The notes under the pieces are model-generated. The model was not told the DNA's origin, did not search any database, and was given only the letters and a program-made list of their open reading frames with translations. This document shows, piece by piece, positions 1-7,224 of a DNA stretch of 18,159 nt. Source of the stretch: an uncultured Bacteroides sp. (GTDB lineage Bacteria; Bacteroidota; Bacteroidia; Bacteroidales; Bacteroidaceae); assembly GCA_902472795.1 (NCBI GenBank), contig CABROZ010000039.1, forward strand, positions 1-18,159. Reading direction: 5' to 3'. Each line of letters starts with the position of its first letter. Position 1 is the stretch's first letter. The position numbers and the translations under genes were made by a program.

Positions 1-356
1 TCTGCGAGCCGTGTCTGGAGCACGTTGACAACAACTTCAAACCGCTGGATGCCATACAGAAAGGCGAATTTGCCGACGTCAGCGAAGACATCACCTACCT
101 GATACAGACTTGCCGTCACCGCGTGGAGGACAACAATTATGAAGGTATGGAGACCGAAGTCCGCAAGGCCAACGACCTGAACGGCGAACTGGCCCGACTG
201 AAGCGTGAGGAACTGCAACGCATCCAGGGACAAAGCAGCAGCATCAAGGTGAGCATGCTCTACCTGACCATGCTGCAGGAAGCCCAGAACGTGGTGACCT
301 ACACCATCAATCTGATAAAGGTCAGCCGCAAGTTCCAAAGCGAAGAAGAGGCATAA
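1..356 (+). CDS. Na/Pi cotransporter family protein, C-terminal PhoU-like part (5' end outside window)
   Basis: The reading frame is open from base 3 to the TAA at 354-356 and gives about 117 residues. The visible part is all helical and charged, matching the PhoU-like cytoplasmic tail that follows the membrane domain in bacterial Na+/phosphate symporters of the NptA/YjbB type. Recognisable stretches are HVDNNFKPLDAIQKGEF near the start and the helix-rich end MLQEAQNVVTYTINLIKVSR. The membrane domain that moves phosphate lies upstream of the window, so the family call rests on the tail alone. A stand-alone PhoU-type regulator is the main alternative. A GTG at 123 could be mistaken for a start, but the frame is coding well upstream of it. 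A strong terminator follows 30 bp after the stop, so this is the last gene of its transcript. Confidence 0.75.
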   Translation, partial: CEPCLEHVDNNFKPLDAIQKGEFADVSEDITYLIQTCRHRVEDNNYEGMETEVRKANDLNGELARLKREELQRIQGQSSSIKVSMLYLTMLQEAQNVVTYTINLIKVSRKFQSEEEA

Positions 357-385
357 CAAGCCTGCCTGCTACAACTCTGCATAAT

Positions 386-440
386 ACAACCGCAGCATCC
401 GGAGACTGCTACAGTCCGTCGAATGCTGCGGTTGTTGTTT
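386..440 (+). terminator. Rho-independent terminator after the Na/Pi cotransporter gene
   Basis: A 13-bp perfect stem (386-398 ACAACCGCAGCAT with 423-435 ATGCTGCGGTTGT) encloses a 24-nt loop. The loop can fold again, GACTG at 404-408 pairing with CAGTC at 412-416. The run TTGTTTTAT follows the stem. It sits 30 bp past the stop codon. Confidence 0.85.
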
Positions 441-505
441 TATCTATTCCCGTTCCGGATTTTATCCCTACACGTTTGTTCACCCGCCTTATTGACTCTC
501 ATTTG

Positions 506-614
506 TTCTCCAAGCGCGAGAACGATCTTCTCATGCCTGTGAGAATAGTTTTCTCATAGCTATGAGAACAGTTTTCTCATGACTGTGAGAATGTCTTTCT
601 CATGCCTATGAGAA
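506..614. repeat. Tandem array of five short palindromes, 23-bp period
   Basis: Four 18-bp units start at 528, 551, 574 and 597, exactly 23 bp apart, each separated by 5 nt. The unit at 551-568, TTCTCATAGCTATGAGAA, is a perfect palindrome. The other three keep the arms TTCTCA and TGAGAA around a four-to-six base centre. A fifth, shorter unit at 506-522 (TTCTC, 7-nt centre, GAGAA) stands in the same phase. The array lies between convergent genes. No open frame is supported here, and the rest of 441-686 shows nothing else convincing. On the minus strand the array lies 72 bp past the cca stop, so the hairpins might help end cca transcription, but there is no T-run. Function unknown. Confidence 0.9.
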
Positions 615-686
615 TAAACTTCACCAACCGGGTTATGGTCGCAAATGCCTCGGATAATTGCGGAACATCAGTGGACTTGGAAGTCA

Positions 687-2126
687 CTATTGGTCCGATG
701 CCTTTTTCAATCCCATCTTCTGGGCACGCTCCAGCATGAACTGTCGGGCCGCTTCGTACTCGTTGGGAATGACGCCGTCCAGTATGGCATCCTTGATGGC
801 GCTCTTCAGCGCACCCACCTGCTGGCAGGGAGGCAGGCCGAAAGTCTCCATAATTTCCTCTCCGCTGACCGGCGGCTGGAAGTTGCGGATGCGGTCGCGC
901 TCTTCCAGGTCTTTCAGCTTCTGGCGCACTAACTGGAAGTTGTTCAGGAAGCGTTGCTTCTTGTCCATGTTCTTCGAGGTGATGTCGGCTTCGCAAAGCG
1001 TCATCAGGTCGTCGATGTCATCGCCCGCCTCGAACAGCAGACGACGGACGGCCGAATCGGTCACTTCTTCATCGGCTATCACGATGGGGCGCATGTGCAG
1101 TCCGACGAGCTTCTGCACATATTTCATCTTCTCGTTCATCGGCAGCTTCATCTTACGGAAGATGTTGGGTATCATCTTCTCGCCAATGAAGTTATGATTG
1201 TGGAAAGTCCAGCCCAAACGGGGCTCCCAACGCTTGGTGGCAGGCTTGGCTATGTCGTGCAGTAACGCCGCCCAGCGCAGCCAAAGGTTGTCGGTCTTCT
1301 TACTGATGTTGTCGAGCACTTCGAGGGTGTGGTAGAAATTGTCCTTGTGGGCGCGTCCGTTGCGCGTCTCCACTCCCTGCAGGGCCACCAGTTCCGGGAA
1401 AATCAGCGCCAGAAGGCCGCAACGATCCAGGTCGACAAAACCTTTCGAAGGTACGGGCGACAGCATGATTTTGTTCAGCTCGTCGGCAATGCGTTCTTTC
1501 GAAATGATGGAAATGCGCTCCTTGTTGCGGCAAAGCGAATCGAACGTCTCATCGTCGATGTAGAAGTTCAGCTGGGTAGCAAAGCGGATGCAGCGCATCA
1601 TGCGCAAGGGGTCGTCGCTGAACGTCACGTCGGGGTCGAGCGGCGTGCGGATGGTACGTTCTTTCATATCGTCCATGCCACCAAAGGGGTCTACCAGTTC
1701 GCCGTAGCGAGCTTCGTTCAGGCAGACAGCCAGAGCGTTGATGGTGAAGTCGCGACGGTTCTGGTCGTCTTCCAGCGTACCGTCTTCCACAACAGGCTTG
1801 CGGGAATCGTGCGTGTAGGACTCCTTGCGGGCACCGACAAACTCCACTTCCGTGCCGCGGAACTTCAACTGGGCTGTACCGAAGTTCTTGAAGACAGACA
1901 CATGCGCACCCTTGCCCAACCGACGGCCCAACGCCTCGGCCATGGCAATGCCGCTGCCCACCACAACCACATCGATATCCTTGGAAGGACGTTGCAGAAA
2001 AATGTCGCGAACGTATCCGCCTACCACGTAGCATTCCAGCCCAAGCTCGTCTGCCGTCGCGGATATTTGCTTGAATATATTGTCACTGAAACGCTGTTTC
2101 AGTTCTTCAGGGGTCAACTCTATCAT
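687..2126 (-). CDS. cca: CCA-adding tRNA nucleotidyltransferase with HD domain
   Basis: Adds or repairs the 3' CCA end of tRNAs in the cytoplasm using CTP and ATP. The 479-residue protein is a class II nucleotidyltransferase. The head domain has GGYVRD at 36-41 and the metal-binding pair D50/D52 in KDIDV. RRDFTINAL at 124-132 is the ribose/NTP motif. DDPLRMMRCIRF at 171-182 and SKERIADELNKIM near 209-221 form the base-recognition neck. An HD phosphohydrolase-type domain follows, with HD at 290-291 in LLHDIAKP. Poly(A) polymerases share this fold, but the HD domain and length fit bacterial Cca proteins of Bacteroidetes. The start is the ATG at 2126, 21 nt after a TATCTTTG promoter element. It is a single gene, convergent with the Na/Pi transporter and divergent from the lipoprotein gene. 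Confidence 0.93.
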   Translation of the reverse strand: MIELTPEELKQRFSDNIFKQISATADELGLECYVVGGYVRDIFLQRPSKDIDVVVVGSGIAMAEALGRRLGKGAHVSVFKNFGTAQLKFRGTEVEFVGARKESYTHDSRKPVVEDGTLEDDQNRRDFTINALAVCLNEARYGELVDPFGGMDDMKERTIRTPLDPDVTFSDDPLRMMRCIRFATQLNFYIDDETFDSLCRNKERISIISKERIADELNKIMLSPVPSKGFVDLDRCGLLALIFPELVALQGVETRNGRAHKDNFYHTLEVLDNISKKTDNLWLRWAALLHDIAKPATKRWEPRLGWTFHNHNFIGEKMIPNIFRKMKLPMNEKMKYVQKLVGLHMRPIVIADEEVTDSAVRRLLFEAGDDIDDLMTLCEADITSKNMDKKQRFLNNFQLVRQKLKDLEERDRIRNFQPPVSGEEIMETFGLPPCQQVGALKSAIKDAILDGVIPNEYEAARQFMLERAQKMGLKKASDQ

Positions 2127-2147
2127 ATTTTATCGTTTAAGGAAACG

Positions 2148-2155
2148 CAAAGATA
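2148..2155 (-). promoter_or_regulatory. Bacteroidetes-type -7 element for cca
   Basis: Read on the minus strand, 2155 to 2148 is TATCTTTG, a full match to the TAnnTTTG -7 consensus. It ends 21 nt before the cca ATG. A TTTG at 2183-2180 (minus) is 24 nt upstream, a little farther than the usual 19-21, so the -33 part is uncertain. Confidence 0.55.
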
Positions 2156-2187
2156 CGGATATTATTTCTATTTTTGCTTCAAAAATG

Positions 2188-2280
2188 CGCTTACCTAAGT
2201 AAGCGAGTTTATCAGTTTATAAGTTTTTGAGTTTTTAAGTTGAAGTAAAACAATAACTTATAAAGTTACAGACTCAAAAA
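2188..2280. repeat. AT-rich intergenic stretch with three nested inverted repeats
   Basis: This is the divergent region between cca and the lipoprotein gene. A hairpin has arms CGCTTAC (2188-2194) and GTAAGCG (2199-2205) around CTAA. TTTATAAGTT (2216-2225) is the reverse complement of AACTTATAAA (2255-2264). TTTTTGAG (2224-2231) is the reverse complement of CTCAAAAA (2273-2280). The last two pairs overlap and could form a long imperfect stem in the lipoprotein leader or mark a regulator site. I see no TAnnTTTG element for the lipoprotein gene here. Confidence 0.5.
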
Positions 2281-2299
2281 AACAAAGAACGGAATGCAC

Positions 2300-3124
2300 A
2301 TGAAGAAAGAATTACTCCTGGCCTGCCTTTGCGGCATGCTCGTCGCCTGCGAAAACGTCGAAAAGAAAGCTGCCGTACAGCTACAGGCAGCACGTACCGC
2401 CTACGAAAACGGCGACTACAACGAAGCCAAACTGCGGATAGACAGCATCAAGATTCTCTACCCGAAAGCTTTCGACACACGGCGCGAAGGCCAGAAGCTG
2501 CTGATGGAAGTAGAACTGAAAGAACAGGAAAAAACCCTTGCTTACTTGGACAGCACCCTCAACGAAAAGCAAAAGGAACTGGATGCGCTGAAAGGGAAAT
2601 TCGTACTCGAAAAAGACACCGCCTACCAGCAAGTCGGACTCTACCTGCATCCGTCACAGGTAATTGAGAAGAACCTGCACCGCTCGTTCCTGCGTTTCCA
2701 GGTAGACGAAACGGGTAAAATGAGCATGACCTCCATCTACTGCGGAGCAAGCAACATCCACCACATCGCCGTGAAAGTAGTAGCCCCCGACGGCAGCTTT
2801 GCCGAAACCCCTGCCTCGAAAGACAGCTACGAAACGACCGACCTGGGCGAGAAGATAGAAAAAGCCGACTACAAACTGGGCGAAGACGGCAACGTCATCG
2901 GGTTCATCTGCATGAACCGCGACAAGAACCTCAAGGTGAACTATCAGGGAGAGCGTTCCTACTCGACCACCATGAGCGCCACCGACCGCCAGGCTGCCGC
3001 CGGCATCTACGAACTGGCCCAAGTGCTGGCTGCCATCACCGAAATCAAACAGAATATCGAAGAAGCCAACCGGAAGATGGAGTTCATCCAGCACAAGCTG
3101 GCACAACCCCGCACGGAAGAGTAA
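2300..3124 (+). CDS. Putative lipoprotein with TPR-like and coiled-coil segments, unknown function
   Basis: I do not recognise the family beyond a Bacteroidetes lipoprotein. The N-terminus MKKELLLACLCGMLVAC is a lipoprotein signal peptide with lipobox LVAC and lipidated Cys17 if the ATG at 2300 is used. An ATG two codons earlier (2294) would add Met-His; I prefer 2300 because the MKK start is the usual form. Residues about 25-70 (AARTAYENGDYNEAKLRID) look like a TPR helix pair, as in outer-membrane assembly lipoproteins. Residues 70-100 form a charged coiled coil. The middle (about 120-210) is probably a beta-rich domain with two Cys. The last 35 residues are again coiled coil. The protein is likely anchored in a periplasm-facing or surface-facing membrane leaflet. 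Its stop is 2 bp from the stop of the convergent SNF2 gene, leaving no room for a terminator. Confidence 0.75.
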   Translation: MKKELLLACLCGMLVACENVEKKAAVQLQAARTAYENGDYNEAKLRIDSIKILYPKAFDTRREGQKLLMEVELKEQEKTLAYLDSTLNEKQKELDALKGKFVLEKDTAYQQVGLYLHPSQVIEKNLHRSFLRFQVDETGKMSMTSIYCGASNIHHIAVKVVAPDGSFAETPASKDSYETTDLGEKIEKADYKLGEDGNVIGFICMNRDKNLKVNYQGERSYSTTMSATDRQAAAGIYELAQVLAAITEIKQNIEEANRKMEFIQHKLAQPRTEE

Positions 3125-3126
3125 AC

Positions 3127-6100
3127 TTATCCTTCCTGCTCCGTCAGCATCTCCAGCAGTTCCTTGTCGGTCAGCTTGTAACCGGCATTGGCGCCTTCGA
3201 GCAACGAGTCGGCCAAGTCGCGCTTGGTGCGGTGGAGGCGCAGTATTTTCTCTTCGATGGTGTGCTGGGCTATCAGGTGATAGACGGTCACCCGATTCTG
3301 TTGCCCGATGCGATAGGCACGGTCGGTAGCCTGTTGTTCGATGGCCGGGTTCCACCACGGGTCCAGATGGATGACGTAATTGGCGCCCGTCAGATTCAGT
3401 CCTAACCCGCCAGCCTTCAGACTGATGAGGAAGATGGGGCACTCGCCCTGCTGGAACTTGCGTACCAGTTCCTCGCGCTGCTTCATGGCAACGGAACCGT
3501 CTAAATAGAAATAAGGTTCGCCCTGCTCGTCAAGACGCTTCCGAACCAGTTCCAGGAAAGACGTGAACTGGCTGAAGACCAGCACCCGGTTGTTTCCCTC
3601 CTTGATTTCGGCTATCAAGTCGAGCAGCATCTGTATCTTTGTTGACTCCCCTTTCCATTTATTATCAATCAGAGCCATGGAACAGGCCGCCTGACGCAAA
3701 CGGGTGATTTCGGCCAGCGTACTCATGTTCACGCCGCTGCTTGCTTCGAGCATCGCCTTGGCACGGCGGCGAATCACTTCGTACACCGCCATTTCGTCTT
3801 CCGACAGCTCGACCGGCAAGGTGATTTCCATCTTTTCGGGCAGTTCTTCCACCACCTCGGACTTGGTACGGCGCAACATGAAAGGCTGCACGATGCGCTT
3901 CAGCCGACGCTGCTTCTCCTTATCGCCTTCTTCGATGGGAACAATGAACTTCAGGCGGAACTGTTCGTAACTGCCCAGCAAGCCGGGAGTAATGAAGCGG
4001 AACAGATTCCACAACTCGCTGAGATGATTCTGTATGGGAGTACCCGTCAAGATAAGTCGTGCCGATGCCTGCAGCTGCATGGCCACTTTCGACGTCTTGG
4101 TATCGCGATTCTTAATGGTGTGTGCCTCGTCCAGACACACTACATTCCATTGCTTGCCCACCAGCGGCTCTTCCGCATTGACCAGCAGGCCGTAAGTTGA
4201 CAGTATCACGTCGTATTCGCCCGCACGGTCGATGAGCGCCTTGCGGTCGTCGGCCTCGTTCAGCACATGGATGTTCAGCGTAGGGGCAAAGCGTTGCAGT
4301 TCGTTCTTCCAGTTGGGAACGACCGAAGCCGGAGCCACCACCAGTGAAGCCCCTTCGGCCGCTCTGTACAGCAAGAAGGCAATGGTCTGTACCGTCTTTC
4401 CCAAACCCATGTCGTCGGCCAGGCAGGCACCTGCTCCCCAACCGGACAGGCGTACCATCCAGCGGAAACCTTCGAGCTGATAACCGCGCAAGGTTGCCTG
4501 CAAGGTGTTGGGAACGTCGGCTTCGACCTTCATGCTGCGACTGATCGACGCACGCAAGTCGTCCAGCCGTGGGTCGCTTTTGACAGTCAGTTCGCCCGCC
4601 ATGGCGTCGCCCAGCAACGGGGCGTTAAAACGTGAGATGCGCACCTGTCCGTGTTCCTTCACAGTAAGTGCCTCCAGCTTATGCAACTGCTTCTGCAGAC
4701 TTTCGTTCAGTTTCAGGTAGTCGGTTTCGTTCAGGCGGATAAAGTCTCCACGGCTTTGTCCCAACAGTTCGAGCAGCTGTTCCATGCTCAGCACGGTTTG
4801 GTCGTCTATCTGCACATCGCCCTCGATGCTGAACCAGTCGCCTTTGTTCTCGATACGGACATGGAAATTCTCAACCGGAACGGGGAGTTTCAGCCGCAGC
4901 TTTTCGCCTTCGGGCCACTCGATGAAATAAGTGTCGGATGACTGGCGCACGAAGTCGATGAGCAAAAGCAGTTCTTCGGGCAACAGGCTGATGCTCTGTC
5001 TTTCGAGCGAACGGCCGAAGCCGTCTTCCATGAAGCCGGTCAGCACTTCGTAGTTCCTGCGCTCCTGGCCAAGATGACGCTTCACCTGCACCCGCTTGCC
5101 GTCTGCCTCGTCGAACACCAGTGCGTTTCCTTCGCCGGGCAGAAAAGCTCCCCTTCCCTTCGGCAAAGGCTTGACGTAGGTCTTTACCTCGAATTGCCCG
5201 CCTTGCGGACGGACTTGCAACGCTATTTCGGCCGTTCCATCGACCGTTTCCAGCGTAGAACCGTTTTCCAACAACGACGAATGCACTTCTACCGTATCGC
5301 TGATGCGGGGCAGGAAGTCCTTCAGCTGTGCCTCGGCTTCCAAGGGGAAATATCCTACCATGAGCAGACGGCGGTAATACTCCCACTGCTTCGGCGTGAT
5401 GGGAACCACAGTATAATAGGTATCCGACTTCTTCAGTATAATATGGTTATCGGGCGTATCAATCAGTGCCGACAGGGGGATGTTGGAGGTTATGTTGAAC
5501 CGATTTCCCACTTTCTCCACCGACAGATAAGGTTTCTCCTCGTCCACCTTCACCTGTTCGAAGGGAGCATGATAGCCGGTATATAGACGGTCGCAGCCCA
5601 CCATCATAGGCAACATCATATCCAAATTCATCGAATAATAGTTGCCCTGCCGATATTTGTTCCAGATCTGCCTGTCAAATTCGTCCATCAATGCCGAACC
5701 TTCCTGAAAGTAACGCATATTCGAAATGGGTTTTCCACTGCTCCACTTCCCCGACTTCAGGCGGGTCTGTTCGCGTACTTCTATGTAGTTGTACTTGATG
5801 AGGTACATCAGCCGTGCATCCTTTTCTTCCTTCTGCACGCCGCCAGCCTGGCCTTCGTTCTTCAGTAAATCTTCGATCAACAGTTCCCATGCCTGCTTCC
5901 GGCGTATGGAGGTCAGGGCAGGCGACGTACCGTAAGCTCGGGTAAGCCGGGCACGTTCGTCCTCAGTCAGATCAATGTAAGCGGACAGTTCGTGCTTTAA
6001 TACGGCCTGTTGCGGATGCAGTTCGTAAAAGCCTTTGTCCTGCAAGGGATCTGTCAATTCAAAGTAACGGTTAAACAGAAAACCCAAGTACGAATATAAG

Positions 6101-7140
6101 ACAGACGGATGGAAGAGTGAATCAAAGAGTTGCTGTACCAGTCCCAAACTGGCTTTTCGTTCTTCGTTTCTGAAAGCACTGGCTACAATATAAGCCGGCA
6201 ACAGGTTCAGCTGTTCTTTCACTCCTCTTTTGTTTCTGAACTGGTCCAGTCTCTTGATGCTTGCGGGAGAATCATCGTGCACGTAGGCCATTATGAGGAA
6301 ATAGCAGGTCAGGGGATTCTCGAAGATGTTCTTTTCGTGGGCTATCTTGTTTCTTATCTTCAAAGCCTTGTCGAACAATGCCACAGCATCGGCATACCTT
6401 TCCCTATGCAGGGCATATACGGCATTCAGTATCCAGAAGAATACGTCGTCGGACGAATCCTGCAAGGGTTTGTACTCGCCGTGCGAATAGTAACGGTAAA
6501 GGGCCAGCATGGAACGCAACCGGGATCGCATCGCTGCCGGCAAGGATTTTGTTTCCAACCATTGCTGCAGGTGATTCTGGTCGTCAAGATAGTCGTTATC
6601 CTGAATATAGACCAGCAATTCCGAGAAAGCCTCTGCAAACAAGTCATCGTCCAGTTTCAGGAACAAAGGACTGATGCAGGGATCAAAAGCTACAGGAAAC
6701 AGGTAAGAGTACATTAAAACCGGAATACGCAACGGTAGCAAATCGGCTTCCCGATGTTCGAGCACCGCCATAAAAGCTTCTTCCAGTTCGAGAAACATCT
6801 CATTCTTGTTATAATCGTAACCCACACACCGGCGATAGTCGTCTTCCCACTCCGGATGGCGTGTTTTCAGAAAATAAAGAACCGGGAAATAGTATTTATA
6901 CGAAACGCAATACACATACATTTTGGAAGTCCAGTCGTAGTTGAAGATTGACAACATTCCCTTCGACGTCAGCAAGTCCAACGCTTTCTTCATGCCATGG
7001 GGCATGGTCGGCAAAGTTTTCCACAGCGCTTCCAAGGTCTTGGTAGGAACAAAATCGGAGCAATATACGTAAAAGCACAATACTTTCTGGAGGGTTTCAT
7101 CCAGTTCTTCTATTTTCGTACAGTTTATAACCAGATTCAT
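3127..7140 (-). CDS. SNF2-family DNA translocase (DEAD/DEAH helicase superfamily 2)
   Basis: ATP-driven double-stranded DNA translocase of the SNF2/RapA class, cytoplasmic; its substrate is unknown. Numbering from the ATG at 7140 (1337 residues), the motor is in the C-terminal third: Walker A DDMGLGKT with K915, DEAH at 1004-1007, GTPIQN at 1033-1038, and motif VI QQATDRAYRIGQ around 1269-1280. Just before the motor, about 690-800, is a region like the bacterial SNF2-associated domain. The first roughly 680 residues are helix-rich and TPR-like in places (ILNAVYALHRERYADAVALF) with no motif I know. The frame extends to a TTG at 7167, but that codon is the last part of a TATCTTTG promoter element, so the ATG is the likely start. 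SNF2 proteins also occur in RapA-like RNA polymerase recycling and in DISARM-type defence; no partner genes of such systems are present. Confidence 0.9.
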   Translation of the reverse strand: MNLVINCTKIEELDETLQKVLCFYVYCSDFVPTKTLEALWKTLPTMPHGMKKALDLLTSKGMLSIFNYDWTSKMYVYCVSYKYYFPVLYFLKTRHPEWEDDYRRCVGYDYNKNEMFLELEEAFMAVLEHREADLLPLRIPVLMYSYLFPVAFDPCISPLFLKLDDDLFAEAFSELLVYIQDNDYLDDQNHLQQWLETKSLPAAMRSRLRSMLALYRYYSHGEYKPLQDSSDDVFFWILNAVYALHRERYADAVALFDKALKIRNKIAHEKNIFENPLTCYFLIMAYVHDDSPASIKRLDQFRNKRGVKEQLNLLPAYIVASAFRNEERKASLGLVQQLFDSLFHPSVLYSYLGFLFNRYFELTDPLQDKGFYELHPQQAVLKHELSAYIDLTEDERARLTRAYGTSPALTSIRRKQAWELLIEDLLKNEGQAGGVQKEEKDARLMYLIKYNYIEVREQTRLKSGKWSSGKPISNMRYFQEGSALMDEFDRQIWNKYRQGNYYSMNLDMMLPMMVGCDRLYTGYHAPFEQVKVDEEKPYLSVEKVGNRFNITSNIPLSALIDTPDNHIILKKSDTYYTVVPITPKQWEYYRRLLMVGYFPLEAEAQLKDFLPRISDTVEVHSSLLENGSTLETVDGTAEIALQVRPQGGQFEVKTYVKPLPKGRGAFLPGEGNALVFDEADGKRVQVKRHLGQERRNYEVLTGFMEDGFGRSLERQSISLLPEELLLLIDFVRQSSDTYFIEWPEGEKLRLKLPVPVENFHVRIENKGDWFSIEGDVQIDDQTVLSMEQLLELLGQSRGDFIRLNETDYLKLNESLQKQLHKLEALTVKEHGQVRISRFNAPLLGDAMAGELTVKSDPRLDDLRASISRSMKVEADVPNTLQATLRGYQLEGFRWMVRLSGWGAGACLADDMGLGKTVQTIAFLLYRAAEGASLVVAPASVVPNWKNELQRFAPTLNIHVLNEADDRKALIDRAGEYDVILSTYGLLVNAEEPLVGKQWNVVCLDEAHTIKNRDTKTSKVAMQLQASARLILTGTPIQNHLSELWNLFRFITPGLLGSYEQFRLKFIVPIEEGDKEKQRRLKRIVQPFMLRRTKSEVVEELPEKMEITLPVELSEDEMAVYEVIRRRAKAMLEASSGVNMSTLAEITRLRQAACSMALIDNKWKGESTKIQMLLDLIAEIKEGNNRVLVFSQFTSFLELVRKRLDEQGEPYFYLDGSVAMKQREELVRKFQQGECPIFLISLKAGGLGLNLTGANYVIHLDPWWNPAIEQQATDRAYRIGQQNRVTVYHLIAQHTIEEKILRLHRTKRDLADSLLEGANAGYKLTDKELLEMLTEQEG

Positions 7141-7164
7141 GACACAGTTTTCGATTAAGGGAAG

Positions 7165-7172
7165 CAAAGATA
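7165..7172 (-). promoter_or_regulatory. -7 element for the SNF2 gene
   Basis: Minus strand 7172 to 7165 reads TATCTTTG. It ends 24 nt before the ATG at 7140, the same leader length as other genes here. No TTTG is found at the expected -33 distance. It decides the SNF2 start against the upstream TTG. Confidence 0.5.
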
Positions 7173-7195
7173 AAAAGAATTACATACAAATGCAC

Positions 7196-7203
7196 TATCT
7201 TTG
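7196..7203 (+). promoter_or_regulatory. -7 element for the ABC-F gene
   Basis: TATCTTTG matches TAnnTTTG in full and ends 21 nt before the ATG at 7225. No TTTG lies about 20 nt upstream. It stands back to back with the SNF2 promoter, with only 23 bp between the two -7 elements. Confidence 0.55.
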
Positions 7204-7224
7204 CACCTCATTTAAAACGGACTT

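Noticed and set aside
123..356. Separate 77-residue gene starting at GTG 123
   Set aside because: The same frame codes for matching PhoU-like sequence from base 3 on, so it is the end of a longer gene.
506..614. CRISPR-like array
   Set aside because: Spacers are only 5 nt and near identical, units are palindromes, and there are no cas genes.
670..688. Hairpin at the cca stop as its terminator
   Set aside because: The stem GACTT/AAGTC is only five pairs with a two-base loop, and no T-run follows on the minus strand.
3127..7140. SNF2 gene as part of a DISARM or similar defence system
   Set aside because: No methyltransferase, PLD or other partner genes are near; neighbours are cca, a lipoprotein and an ABC-F ATPase.
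7141..7167. TTG start at 7167 for the SNF2 gene
   Set aside because: The TTG is part of the TATCTTTG promoter element, so it would lie upstream of the transcript start; the ATG at 7140 has a leader length like other genes here.
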